Below are positions 52,579 through 61,533 of a DNA stretch of 63,969 nt, piece after piece (position 1 is the first letter of the stretch; every line of letters begins with the position of its first letter). The stretch lies in assembly GCF_004519315.1 (NCBI RefSeq), contig NZ_SOZE01000030.1:1-63969 (forward strand), written 5' to 3'. Below the pieces are notes generated by a model that was not told the origin of the DNA, did no database searches, and was given only the letters and a program-made list of their open reading frames with translations. Source of the DNA: Mucilaginibacter psychrotolerans. Its GTDB lineage: Bacteria; Bacteroidota; Bacteroidia; Sphingobacteriales; Sphingobacteriaceae. The translations under genes and the position numbers were made by a program.

Positions 52579-53729
52579 GTAAGGCCCCCGGTTACCGAAT
52601 GTAGGTTATAATTAGCGTTACGATAATAATCGTTTTTCTGCTCAAACGTATAATTCACGTATAAAAGTATATGATTGTTTAATTGATAATACCCCGTACC
52701 GCCCGTTTTAAATTTAATAATATCTATGGCATTATAAACATACAAACCATCGTTATCTAAATAATCATCTAAAGTACCCAGCGTGGCGTTCCCCTCCAGC
52801 CAAAAATGGTTAATTATTTTAGCGCCGAGTGTTTGGCTGAAAGCGAAATTGGTTTTTCCCTGCCGCAACAGGCTCCCCCTTGAGACAGTGTAGAAATTTA
52901 GATTTCCGGCAGGGTAAAAGCTTAGTTGGGCGTTGTATTGCTGTACTTGGGTAGTGCCAATTGTTCCTGTGCTGGCATCGGCCTGCAATACCGCATAGGC
53001 TGTTGAATACTTTACCCCTGCAATACCTATACTGTTGTTGAAAGTGCTGTTACTGTATTTGGTATTGAGGTAGTGGTACGCGCCAAAAATCGCCAGTTTG
53101 TTGTTGAGGGCGTAATTCAGTTTGCTGTAATATTCAAATTGCTTCACAGGGTTGTTCACCAGCCGGTATTGGTCGAGGAAAGTAATACCCTGGCCAAAAT
53201 GGATAAAAGATTGGTCGAGACTGAGTTTATGCCCCAGCTGTGTAGCCAGCCCAATGCGGGTGTAGTTACCATTCCCCCTGAAATAGTTGCTGGATGACCG
53301 GAAGCCGTGCTCTGCCGTGATGCTGAGTACTTTAACAGACGATGGCCTGGCACTAAAAGTAGTATCGTGGACGAAAGTGAGATGATAAGCGGCCATATCA
53401 TCGCGGTTGAGGTAAAGGTTGCAAAGGTAGGCGTAGTAGTTTGCCGCCTGGCTGTGCGAATCGTGCTTCAATATCTGCTGATACTGGTTCAATGCTGCCC
53501 CATAGTTGCCGGTGATGAACCTGGCGTAGGCGATGCGCAGCCTGAGCAGGGGGAAATCGGTGTTGTTGCTTATGGCAGCTTCGCCATAGCTGATGAGCTG
53601 GGGCCAGTTGCCTGCAAGGTAGAGCGCATAGCTGGTGCTATCTGCCTTTTGGTAGCTATCCGTTTGGGCCTTGGCCAGGCAACAGGTGATGACCAGCACG
53701 ATAATAAGTAAATACTTTATGCCTGCCAT
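52566..53729 (-). CDS. YaiO-like outer-membrane beta-barrel protein with N-terminal TPR
   Basis: 387 residues. Signal peptide to about KAQT (residue 22). Residues 30-125 are TPR-like (LLRLRIAYARFITGNYGAALNQYQQIL, cited by position), then a barrel of about twelve strands: ITAEHGFRSSSNYFRGNGNYT, LSLDQSFIHFGQGIT, YYSKLNYALNNKLAIFGAYHY, ending in VTGGLTWKF with a terminal Phe. This is the TPR-YaiO layout. The start overlaps the M23/urea-transporter gene by 13 bases and the end overlaps the TPR gene by 13 bases. Its cargo is unknown. Confidence 0.8.
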   Translation of the reverse strand: MAGIKYLLIIVLVITCCLAKAQTDSYQKADSTSYALYLAGNWPQLISYGEAAISNNTDFPLLRLRIAYARFITGNYGAALNQYQQILKHDSHSQAANYYAYLCNLYLNRDDMAAYHLTFVHDTTFSARPSSVKVLSITAEHGFRSSSNYFRGNGNYTRIGLATQLGHKLSLDQSFIHFGQGITFLDQYRLVNNPVKQFEYYSKLNYALNNKLAIFGAYHYLNTKYSNSTFNNSIGIAGVKYSTAYAVLQADASTGTIGTTQVQQYNAQLSFYPAGNLNFYTVSRGSLLRQGKTNFAFSQTLGAKIINHFWLEGNATLGTLDDYLDNDGLYVYNAIDIIKFKTGGTGYYQLNNHILLYVNYTFEQKNDYYRNANYNLHSVTGGLTWKF

Positions 53730-55918
53730 ACTGCCTCCGTTTTTTTGCCCGATAAGCCAATAGTGAAGCCACTAATCTGGTTGCCGGTAATTCGTATTTG
53801 TGCCTGCATAAATTGTTTTTCGCCGCCGGGTTTTTTGTTGGTGCCGGTGGAAGTAACGATTATGTCGTTGCCGGTCTGCTTTGCCCGGCTCTGGTAATTA
53901 CACCTGATAAAACGGTAAAATGGCGACAACACATCGTGCAGCCAAAGCCCAGCCTTGCTCCCTGCGATATTAACGGGATAAATATCTTGCGCCGTTACGG
54001 CGGCTTCGGTATTGAAAATTACCTTAAACGCCGCCAGCTGAAAATGATAAAGCAAGGAGGCTCTGCCGCCGTAAAATGCCGTAAAATAAAAGGCGGTATC
54101 GTTACTGATGAAGTAAGCAATATCGCCGCTTTGGTGCTCGTAAATATAGGTTTGGTTAAGCGTATCGGTAAACACTTCCCAGGTTTCGGTGTAGTTGTCC
54201 GATGCTACTTTGGCCACATAGCCGGGTTGGAAGGTGAAAGCTTGCTTCAATGCAGGCGAAGTATCGATATTGCTCACTTTGTCGCCATTAGGCGGAGTTT
54301 GGAAGCTATTGAATGCGGGGCCGCTACCTGTATCCTGCAGGTAGTAAGCAAAAGGATAGGCCATGGTTTTAGAACCCACATAAGGCGTTGCCTGCATCTG
54401 GAAGTGCAGGTGCGGCTCCGGCGAGCGGCCGCTGTTTCCGCAAAGGGCCAATATATCGCCGCGTTTAACCATATCGCCGGGCTTTACTTTGGCTGAGCCC
54501 TGTTTCAGGTGCGATACCTTGCTGTAAAGGCCGGGCGCATGGTTGATGACGATGGTGTTGCCCCAGTTTTCGCGTGTGTTCACCTCGCCGATTGGGTTGT
54601 CGTCGATGTGGTTTACTACGGTTTCTACCACGCCATCTGCGCAGGCCAAAACGGGTTTGTTGTAGCAGTAGAAATCTGCGGGCACTTCGCCGGTATATTT
54701 ATAGGTTTGGCCGTCTTCGTTTGTAATCACAAAATCGAGGGCCTGGCCCCATTCGGCTTTATGGGTGATGCCGCCCTCGTAGCCCTGCGAAACCATCCAG
54801 CTGCCCATAAATGGCAGGGACAAATTAAGGTAGCCTAGGTTGTGCAAACGTTCCTGCCCGTTAAGGTATTGGTAAAGGTTGGCCTCGGGCGAGTAATTCT
54901 GATAGGCAACCAGCTGTAATTTCCCCGGCTGCTGTCTCAGGTTTAAAAAATAAAGTATGCCACTTACGATGATGCAGAAAGGCAGCGAAAGGATGGGCAG
55001 GTGCCAGGCATCAAGCAGTACGGTGAATGCGCCTGTAAGCAAGTAGGCCAGAGGGATGATGGCAATGCCCAACAAGTAAGAGCGTAACGACGGCACCGCA
55101 AAAAAGCCACCCAGTGCCATAGAGGTCATCATGAAATTAACGCCGAGGTGGTAATGGCCAAGGCCATCAGGATAAACGTGTACCACGGCATTGAGCAGAC
55201 AGGCCGAGGTAAAACCAAGCGCCAACAGGCTAAAGCTGATGCGCGAATGGATAAATACTCCTACGCTAATCACTATGCCTGCAAAAACGCTGTCCTGGAA
55301 CAGGATGGCGCTCACCGCCCTGAAGAATAACTTTACATAAAACGGCAGCGGTATGGTGTTTAATGCCGTAAAGAGTTGGTATTGATTGGTATGTTCGACC
55401 GTCGAAAGTTCGTTAAGCAGGTAGCTCTCCTTGGGCAAAAGATGTAGCTGGGCATAGCCGTTGGCTGCTAATAGCACCATCCAAAATACAATGACGAAGG
55501 GTAGCGACAAAGCTGGCAGACCCCGTTTGGCCAATATGGTAGTGAGGCTAACAGTAAGCATTACCGTAAGGATTGTAGCCACCACCAGCCATAAGCAAAA
55601 TGCGGCATTGAAATGGTAGAAACTGCCAAAGCCGATGCCTAATAAGATGGAATTGAACGAGTAAAGGCCCGATTGTATGGTATCGGCCCGGTGGCCGGAT
55701 AATTTTAACAGGGCCAAAGAAAAACAGGCTGAGAATAGCCCGGCGCAGCCTGCTAATGGGTCGAAAAAAGAAACGGCCAGCAATAAAACCGCCAGCACAT
55801 TATCCTGCGAAAAAAACACAATGGAGTAGCTGTTAAGCAACGCCTGTATAAATAAGAGTGTTTGTTTCTTCACTGGTTTGTTTCTATGTGTTATTTCAGT
55901 GTTTATTATCGCTCGCAT
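53717..55918 (-). CDS. Urea transporter fused to an M23 (LytM) peptidase domain
   Basis: 733 residues from the ATG at 55918. The frame stays open to 56077, but those 53 residues are translation of a dispersed repeat, so the internal start is preferred. Residues about 20-300 are a polytopic urea transporter (PF03253-like): FFSQDNVLAVLLLAVSFFDP, TIQSGLYSFNSILLGIGFG and an equivalent second half (HLGVNFMMTSMALGGFF). The C-terminal half is an M23 endopeptidase: ADGVVETVVNHIDDNP, HAPGLYSKVSHLKQG, and GNSGRSPEPHLHFQM with the zinc-binding HLH. Membrane transport and peptidoglycan cleavage in one chain is unusual, though such fusions occur in Bacteroidota. Confidence 0.85.
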   Translation of the reverse strand: MRAIINTEITHRNKPVKKQTLLFIQALLNSYSIVFFSQDNVLAVLLLAVSFFDPLAGCAGLFSACFSLALLKLSGHRADTIQSGLYSFNSILLGIGFGSFYHFNAAFCLWLVVATILTVMLTVSLTTILAKRGLPALSLPFVIVFWMVLLAANGYAQLHLLPKESYLLNELSTVEHTNQYQLFTALNTIPLPFYVKLFFRAVSAILFQDSVFAGIVISVGVFIHSRISFSLLALGFTSACLLNAVVHVYPDGLGHYHLGVNFMMTSMALGGFFAVPSLRSYLLGIAIIPLAYLLTGAFTVLLDAWHLPILSLPFCIIVSGILYFLNLRQQPGKLQLVAYQNYSPEANLYQYLNGQERLHNLGYLNLSLPFMGSWMVSQGYEGGITHKAEWGQALDFVITNEDGQTYKYTGEVPADFYCYNKPVLACADGVVETVVNHIDDNPIGEVNTRENWGNTIVINHAPGLYSKVSHLKQGSAKVKPGDMVKRGDILALCGNSGRSPEPHLHFQMQATPYVGSKTMAYPFAYYLQDTGSGPAFNSFQTPPNGDKVSNIDTSPALKQAFTFQPGYVAKVASDNYTETWEVFTDTLNQTYIYEHQSGDIAYFISNDTAFYFTAFYGGRASLLYHFQLAAFKVIFNTEAAVTAQDIYPVNIAGSKAGLWLHDVLSPFYRFIRCNYQSRAKQTGNDIIVTSTGTNKKPGGEKQFMQAQIRITGNQISGFTIGLSGKKTEAVWQA

Positions 55919-56142
55919 GTTTGACTCACCCCGACGACCCGCATGCGCGGGCGTCGACCCTCTCTGCTTCGCAAAGAGGGTGAGGAAAGAAGCAAAATAG
56001 CCCAATTTCTCCCCTTCTTTGCGAAGCAGAAGGGGGCGCGTTGGGTTGTGTGGTGGGAGGGGTGTGTTCGCCACCATGCAATGGCGTCATGCATGGCGTA
56101 CAAACACACCCCTCCCCCCCTCTCAAGAGGGGAATCGCACAA
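55919..56142. repeat. MITE-like dispersed repeat (copy B)
   Basis: AGGGGTGTGTT (56058-56068) pairs with AACACACCCCT (56103-56113), and CTCAAGAGGGGAATCGCACA (about 56122-56141) matches the end of copy A near 4003-4022 in reverse complement. The left part has nested GAAGCAGA/CTTCGCAAAGAGGG arms near 55960-56030. It lies between the PLP decarboxylase gene and the urea-transporter/M23 gene and supplies the false N-terminal extension of the latter. Confidence 0.7.
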
Positions 56143-56184
56143 TCCCCGCGCTTTTCAAAGTTTCAAACCCATCGCTATAGTCAT

Positions 56185-57543
56185 TCATTTAACCCCCTTC
56201 AAATACTCCGGCAGGACCTCCGGCATTTCCAAATATTCCAGCGTTTCGGCTTTGCGGATGAGGTGCGGTTGCCGCTGCTCGTCAATCAAGACCACCGCAG
56301 GGCGCATGGTTATGAACTGCATCCATTGCGTTATGTTATAAGCACCTACTTTGTGTACTACCAGGTGGTCGCCGGGTTCCAGCGCGGGCAGGTTCACGCT
56401 CTCGCGCAGCATATCAATATTCATGCAAAGCGGACCGTAAAGCACCACATTGTCGGTATGCTGCGAGGCCTCCTGTGCGGGACTTATCTTATGGTCGTAC
56501 CAAAGAGAGGTAAACAGTGTGTTCACCCCAAAATCTACAATTACCGACCGGCGGCCATCGCTTAAGCGTTTATTGGCAATAACGCTGCCCAGCAGGTAAC
56601 CGGCATCATCTATCAAAACACGACCGTTTTCTAATATCAATAAGGGTAATTCTTCGTGCTTAAAACCGGCTTCGAGCAGGGTGGTGGTTATCACCTCGGC
56701 AAAATCGTCTACCGATGGCACGGTGTCTACGCCAGGTAAATAAGCGCCTTTAAGGGTGTTGGTAGATGGGAAGCCGCCGCCTAAATCAAGGTATTCGATT
56801 GGGTTTTTCAGCGTGGTTTTGCAGCGTATGGCCAGTTCGCTCATCTTGGCAGCGGCTACGCCGTAAGCGGCGGTAGACAGCATAAACGTACCGATATGGC
56901 AATGCAGGCCCACCAAAAGCATTTTGCCCGAAGCCACTATTTTGCTGATAGCGCTCCAGGCCTCGCCGTTTTCGTAATTGAAGCCAAACCTGTCCCAAAT
57001 GGGGTAAACGCCGGTGTCCATATTTACGCGGACGGCTACGCGCGGCTTTTTGCCTGTTTCTTCGCATAGCGAGATGAGGGCGTAAAGCTCGTCGAAATGG
57101 TCGATATGGATGAGCGAATTATTTTGGATCGCGAGCAGCAGGTCTTCTGTAGTTTTTTGCGGACCATTAAATATAATATGTTCACCGGCAACGCCGTTGT
57201 TCAATGCCTTGCGGTATTCAAAGCCCGACACTACCTCGGCCCAGCTGCCTTCCTGATGAAATATATTACAAACAGCGTTGAGGTAATTGGTTTTATAGCT
57301 CCAGGCGAATTGCACTTTTGGGTAGCGGGTGTTGAATGCCCGCAAGGCTGCGCGGTAGTTGCGGCGTATCTGTTTTTCGGATAAGACGAACAGGGGCGAA
57401 CTATATTCAGTTACGAGGCCTTTGATGGCAACGCCGTCGATATCGATAACCGCCGTAGCTTCGTTCTGCGTACCGAATTTGTTCATTAGCCCTGTGTTCA
57501 TCTTTTTGATGAAAGGGCGTTCGTATTTTAATTTCTGCGTCAT
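56185..57543 (-). CDS. PLP-dependent (alanine-racemase fold) decarboxylase, DapDC/ODC-like
   Basis: 452 residues, fold type III. The Schiff-base lysine lies in FAWSYKTNYLNAV near residue 84. LVGLHCHIGT, YLDLGGGFPS and GAYNITQWMQ are class motifs. The usual EPGR is ENGR here, and the second-subunit CESxD is CMNID, so the acidic contact that reads the substrate in diaminopimelate decarboxylase is changed; the substrate is probably not meso-DAP. It follows the ATP-grasp gene by about 150 bases, within a repeat, on the same strand. A role in making or editing a non-ribosomal amino-acid product is suggested by the ATP-grasp and PqqD neighbours. Confidence 0.85.
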   Translation of the reverse strand: MTQKLKYERPFIKKMNTGLMNKFGTQNEATAVIDIDGVAIKGLVTEYSSPLFVLSEKQIRRNYRAALRAFNTRYPKVQFAWSYKTNYLNAVCNIFHQEGSWAEVVSGFEYRKALNNGVAGEHIIFNGPQKTTEDLLLAIQNNSLIHIDHFDELYALISLCEETGKKPRVAVRVNMDTGVYPIWDRFGFNYENGEAWSAISKIVASGKMLLVGLHCHIGTFMLSTAAYGVAAAKMSELAIRCKTTLKNPIEYLDLGGGFPSTNTLKGAYLPGVDTVPSVDDFAEVITTTLLEAGFKHEELPLLILENGRVLIDDAGYLLGSVIANKRLSDGRRSVIVDFGVNTLFTSLWYDHKISPAQEASQHTDNVVLYGPLCMNIDMLRESVNLPALEPGDHLVVHKVGAYNITQWMQFITMRPAVVLIDEQRQPHLIRKAETLEYLEMPEVLPEYLKGVK

Positions 57544-57593
57544 TGTTCTTTAAATTTTTCTGAACCCTGATTTTCCTGATTTTGGGATTTCTT

Positions 57594-57702
57594 GATGCAT
57601 CGTGGCAATGTCGAAATCCTTAAATCATGGTCGGCCTTAGTTCGCTTGATTTTACAATTTTCGGATGTATCATGGCAATCCTCTAATCCTTAAATCATGG
57701 TC
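57594..57702. repeat. Two direct copies of a 39-base repeat
   Basis: Units 57594-57632 and 57664-57702 share GATGnATCnTGGCAAT and AATCCTTAAATCATGGTC, with a diverged middle. They belong with the sequence at 59042-59217 (GAACC, ATTTGATT, ATCATGGTTC words). The second unit overlaps the end of the ATP-grasp gene and supplies its stop codon. Confidence 0.65.
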
Positions 57703-58753
57703 CTAATTCGCCAAAGGCCGAAAAATGCTGAAACTCGCTTACATCGGCAATATGGTCGAGCGCATAGCGGATAAACATTTTGCCGACCTGATAATCTGTA
57801 AGCGGCTCGACTTGTTCGCCCAAGGCCATTTTGGCTAAAGCTACAGGCTGGTTTTGCCCGGCGGCGGCTGTTAAATATATCCATGCAGGGAACCTCGGGT
57901 TTATCTCCATAATGAATAATTCGCCAGCTTTATCCTGCATCAATTCTAATTCGAAACCGCCATGCCATTTGGTTGCGGCGGTAAATTGCTGCGCAATGTC
58001 TAGCAACTTATCATCGGCAATGGTTATGCCCGCCCATGCCTTGCCTTTATCGGTAATATATAGTTTGCGCATGGGGATGATGCTGAGGGTATTGCCCTTG
58101 CCATCGCCCAAACCGGCAACGTTAATTTCGGTTCCCTTTACAAATTGCTGTACAATAATGGGTGTGCCCCATTTGGCGCTGAGGCGGTAAAAAGCATTTT
58201 GTGCCTGGTATGCTGTGTAGGTAACCTCAGCCTCATAAAATTTCCCTTTTACAACGAGCGGATAGTTTAACTCATCCGCAGCTACCTGTAATTCATCTAC
58301 GGTGCTGATGCTGACTGTTTTGGGCACGCTAAAACCGTATTGTTTGCCAAAGGCGGCGAGGTTGGGCTTGCTACAGGCTTCCAGCTGTTTATGTGTGGGC
58401 AATACGGTGCGGATGCCTGCCTTTTGCAATTCTGGGCTTATTTTGATGAAGTTTTGAAGCTCTGCATCAAAATTGGGGATAATGATGTCCATACCCTCTA
58501 TAGCTTGTATGTGCTGTAGCCTTTGCAATAAAGCATCTGAACCTGCCGAAGGGTAGGGTATGAGATAAGTTTTATCGACCAGGTTATGCAGGTAAATGCC
58601 TGGCTCCAACGATTCGTAAGCGAGCCCGATAATACGCACATTTGGGAAGCCCTCTCTTAAGGACCGTATAACAGAAAGCCCCGGACCGGGATTTTCTATA
58701 GCGTTTAAGCCGGTAACGCCAATTACCAATGGGGTGTCAGTAACGCTTGCCAT
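57695..58753 (-). CDS. ATP-grasp ligase (PylC/CarB-like)
   Basis: 352 residues from the ATG at 58753 (MASVTDTPLVIGVTG), one base after the PqqD stop; an upstream ATG at 58780 would overlap the PqqD gene by 26 bases. A Rossmann-like N-terminal domain (LVIGVTGLNAIENPGPGLSV) precedes the ATP-grasp: PLVVKGKFYEAEVTYTA, PIIVQQFVKGTEINVAGLGD, GFELELMQDKAGELFIMEINPRFP with the metal-binding E and N. Such enzymes join a carboxylate to an amine through an acylphosphate. Substrates unknown. Coupling to a PqqD-like protein suggests a peptide substrate. The last codons lie in a dispersed repeat. Confidence 0.85.
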   Translation of the reverse strand: MASVTDTPLVIGVTGLNAIENPGPGLSVIRSLREGFPNVRIIGLAYESLEPGIYLHNLVDKTYLIPYPSAGSDALLQRLQHIQAIEGMDIIIPNFDAELQNFIKISPELQKAGIRTVLPTHKQLEACSKPNLAAFGKQYGFSVPKTVSISTVDELQVAADELNYPLVVKGKFYEAEVTYTAYQAQNAFYRLSAKWGTPIIVQQFVKGTEINVAGLGDGKGNTLSIIPMRKLYITDKGKAWAGITIADDKLLDIAQQFTAATKWHGGFELELMQDKAGELFIMEINPRFPAWIYLTAAAGQNQPVALAKMALGEQVEPLTDYQVGKMFIRYALDHIADVSEFQHFSAFGELGP

Positions 58754-58754
58754 A

Positions 58755-59000
58755 TTACCGCGCCTCCAAAAGGTTGGCATCCTTTAGCTGTAAAATCCAA
58801 TCTTCCCAATCACGTTCAAGTGCTTTTGACTCCACCTCGTAAATATCCAGCAATTGCAGTTTGATGTCGGCATCAGTTTTGCCGGCTTTCATCATCGTCA
58901 GGATAGCTGCGGCGATAGGGTTGCTGGTGTACGAATCGCCGGTGGCGGGGTTAAAAATAAACCCGTTATCGCTGGTGGCTATATTGGTTTTGAGTTTCAC
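58755..59000 (-). CDS. PqqD-like peptide-binding (RRE-type) protein
   Basis: 81 residues, one winged-helix PqqD-like domain: NGFIFNPATGDSYTSNPIAAAILTMMKAGKTDADIKLQLLDIYEVESKALERDWEDWILQLKDANLL, cited by position (residues 12-79), with the FNPATGDSYTSN turn and the DWEDWILQLKDANLL helix. PqqD/RRE domains hold leader peptides for modifying enzymes. It is first in the run PqqD, ATP-grasp, PLP decarboxylase. No precursor peptide gene was recognised upstream. Confidence 0.85.
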   Translation of the reverse strand: MKLKTNIATSDNGFIFNPATGDSYTSNPIAAAILTMMKAGKTDADIKLQLLDIYEVESKALERDWEDWILQLKDANLLEAR

Positions 59001-59041
59001 GTAAAAAATATATTCAAATATACGGGTTAATTGGTTTTTGT

Positions 59042-59217
59042 CTGAACCGCTGATTTTAATGATTTGTGGATTACGCTGATTATCTTTTCCGAACCATGAT
59101 TTATACGATTAGAGGATTTCCTTGATTCCCAAAATCAGGTCATCCTATAATCAAGTGCATCATGGTTCGGAAAAGATAATCAGCGTCATCATTTAATCAA
59201 ACGAATCAACGGTTCAG
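59042..59217. repeat. Large inverted repeat with perfect 25-bp inner arms
   Basis: Inner arms: 59074-59098 (starting CGCTGATTATCTTTTCC) pairs exactly with 59161-59185. Outer CTGAACCG (59042-59049) pairs with CGGTTCAG (59210-59217). The central part repeats words seen at 57594-57702. The stretch 59001-59401 holds no other feature I can support apart from promoters for the PqqD operon, which were not located. Confidence 0.8.
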
Positions 59218-59401
59218 GGCTTTCGGATAAGGGCTGGTAATTTATTACTAAATATCAGTAATAAAGCAGCCGCAAGCGTTAAAATTAATTCGGGGACACC
59301 TAAACCATACATCCTTATCAGTTTTATATATAAAGATGGCGCGGAACGGGGTGTTATTGGCTAATGTGTCGGTCAACGGGTTTAATGTGTAGACGAACGG
59401 G

Positions 59402-60109
59402 CTAGAAGTTTTTTGCCCAGCCACGTACCGATTCGGCATAACTCTCGCCAATGGGTAATTCTATATCGGCCAGTTTCAGCTTTCGGTTATGTATGGATTT
59501 TACCTTGCCGGTGGCGATGATGTAGCTGCGGTGGATGCGCTTGAACTTATCCTCGGGGAGTTTCTCCAGGGCTTTTTTTAAGGACATTAGCGTAAGCACA
59601 GGCTTTGGCTCACCACTGAGGTGTATCTTTACGTAATCTTCCATGCTTTCCAGGTACACGATCTCGGCTATGTTTATCTTCACCATGCGGTATTCCGAGT
59701 ACACGTAAAAGCTTTCTTCGGCGGCACCAGGTTTTGCGTTGTTTTTATAATTGTAAAATTCCAGGGCCTTTTCTGCCGCCTTGGTAAAACGGCTGATGTC
59801 TATAGGCTTCAGCAAGTAATCGAGGGCCTCCAATTCAAAACCCTCGAACGCAAAGTTTTTATAAGCAGTGGTGAAAATAATCATGGGTTTGCTGGCCAGC
59901 GAGCGCACGAGGTCAATTCCGGTAATATCGGGCATGTTGATGTCTACGAAAAGCAAGTCCACAGGATTACTTTTGAGGTATTCGGCACCGCTGATAGCAT
60001 CTTCGAACGAGCGCGCCAGTTGCAGGTTGGGGAAACGGGATATGTACTCTTCTACCAAACTGAGCGCCAGCGGCTCATCATCTATGGCAACGCATTTTAA
60101 CTTCGTCAT
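59402..60109 (-). CDS. LytTR family response regulator
   Basis: 235 residues. Receiver domain (1-120): acidic pocket CVAIDDEPL, phosphoacceptor D56 in LLFVDINMP, switch TTAYKNF, and KPIDISRF lysine. LytTR DNA-binding domain (about 135-235): YRMVKINIAEIVYLESMEDYVKIHL and KRIHRSYIIATGKVKSI (cited by position). It lies 10 bases after the sensor kinase gene and should receive its phosphate. LytTR regulators in Bacteroidota control surface or peptide functions; the target here is unknown. Confidence 0.92.
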   Translation of the reverse strand: MTKLKCVAIDDEPLALSLVEEYISRFPNLQLARSFEDAISGAEYLKSNPVDLLFVDINMPDITGIDLVRSLASKPMIIFTTAYKNFAFEGFELEALDYLLKPIDISRFTKAAEKALEFYNYKNNAKPGAAEESFYVYSEYRMVKINIAEIVYLESMEDYVKIHLSGEPKPVLTLMSLKKALEKLPEDKFKRIHRSYIIATGKVKSIHNRKLKLADIELPIGESYAESVRGWAKNF

Positions 60110-60118
60110 GCTATAATC

Positions 60119-61318
60119 TTAACTCATTAATATCAGTTTCACCTTAAAGGCGCCGTTGTTTTCCTTTATATCCAGGATGTGTTTTTCGGGGTAGAGGTGC
60201 GATAGTCTTTGTTTGGTATTGGCGATGCCGATACCTGTACGTTCGGGCAATGCCGAAGTTCGCTCGAAAACGGCGTTTTCGCATTCGAAAGTAACGGTGT
60301 TGCCATCAACTGTAATTTTCACCTGTATGGTGCTTTCGGTTTGTTTGCTTACGCCGTATTTGAAGGTATTCTCCACGAAGGACATCATAATCAAGGGCGC
60401 AATTTTTTGGTTGCGTACCTCGCCCTCCACATTAAAAACCACGTTGGTTTTTCTACCCAGCCTAAGCTTTTGCAGGTCTACATAGTTTTTGATGCAATCG
60501 AGGTCCTGCTGCAGGGGCACGAAATCCTGCGTAACATCATCAGTTACGTAGCGCATAATGTTAGAGAGCTTCATGATGCTTTCTGAAGTATGCGGGCTGT
60601 TCATCATCGATAAAGTGTAGATGTTGTTGAGCGTATTGAATAAAAAATGGGGATTTATCTGGGCTTTAAGGAAAGAGAGTTCGGCGTTCACCTTTTCGGC
60701 TTCGGCTTTGATTACCTTTTGCTCGGTTGTTTGCCATTGTTCCACCGTACGCATAGAGATCCCAAGGGCGATGATGATGCCGAAAAGGAACAGGCTCACG
60801 ATATCTGTAGAATTGGAGTGCTGCCATATGGTTGCCGCCGGTTTGGGTTTTGCCTGTGGTGCTTGCATACGTAAATCCTGGTGGGGGAGCGGGCCAAAGG
60901 GCAGCGATTTGTTTCCGGGGCCACGCAACAAGCTATCATTGCTTCGCGCTGTGGCGGCCTTTAGTGAGTCGACCGCTTGCTGCCGGGCTGCTGCGGCCAA
61001 TTGTTCCTGAAAACGTGGGTTATGTACCAATAGTTTATCGAATGGCTGCAAAAAAAATACGCAGCCAAAAAGCACTGCAACACCTGCGCCATACACCCAG
61101 TAGCTTTTTGTTAGAAAATAATTGGGTATGAGGTACCATAGGTTGAAATAAAAGAGGGTGAGGTAAGTGAGGCAAAAAAGCCAGTAAAATGGCGAGGATA
61201 GCAATATCCAGGCACCGCTTTCTTTGCTGCCCGTGCTTAAAAACAACACCGGGAACACCAGAAACAGCAGCCAACCGGTAACGTGTATAAGTATGTTGTT
61301 TAATTTGAAACGCAGCAT
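60119..61318 (-). CDS. LytS-like sensor histidine kinase
   Basis: 399 residues. About four transmembrane helices (10-30, 45-68, 75-95 and one near 155-180) with a proline/alanine-rich loop between. The kinase core has the His_kinase (PF06580) H-box INPHFLFNTLNNIYTLS, N-box LIMMSFVENTFKYGVS, and a short G-box GIGIANTKQRL. It signals to the LytTR regulator encoded 10 bases downstream. It has no recognised extracellular sensor domain. Confidence 0.92.
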   Translation of the reverse strand: MLRFKLNNILIHVTGWLLFLVFPVLFLSTGSKESGAWILLSSPFYWLFCLTYLTLFYFNLWYLIPNYFLTKSYWVYGAGVAVLFGCVFFLQPFDKLLVHNPRFQEQLAAAARQQAVDSLKAATARSNDSLLRGPGNKSLPFGPLPHQDLRMQAPQAKPKPAATIWQHSNSTDIVSLFLFGIIIALGISMRTVEQWQTTEQKVIKAEAEKVNAELSFLKAQINPHFLFNTLNNIYTLSMMNSPHTSESIMKLSNIMRYVTDDVTQDFVPLQQDLDCIKNYVDLQKLRLGRKTNVVFNVEGEVRNQKIAPLIMMSFVENTFKYGVSKQTESTIQVKITVDGNTVTFECENAVFERTSALPERTGIGIANTKQRLSHLYPEKHILDIKENNGAFKVKLILMS

Positions 61319-61533
61319 CTAAGTTGGTATATGCCTATTTTGCCAATAAGCTAAGTCCCGAAAATAAGGAATAATGTTAAATGATTTACAAAGATGCATA
61401 TCTGTATGAGGCCAATGGGGCGATGATCGGTTAAACGGGGATATGTGTCGATTAAGTTCGGATTTCGGATTTGAGATTTTGGATTCGGGGAATATCAGTT
61501 AATCGGGTATCGGAAATCGCGATTCTGGGTAAA

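Noticed and set aside
55919..56077. N-terminal extension of the urea transporter-M23 gene
   Set aside because: The 53 extra codons are repeat copy B and precede a plausible ATG at 55918.
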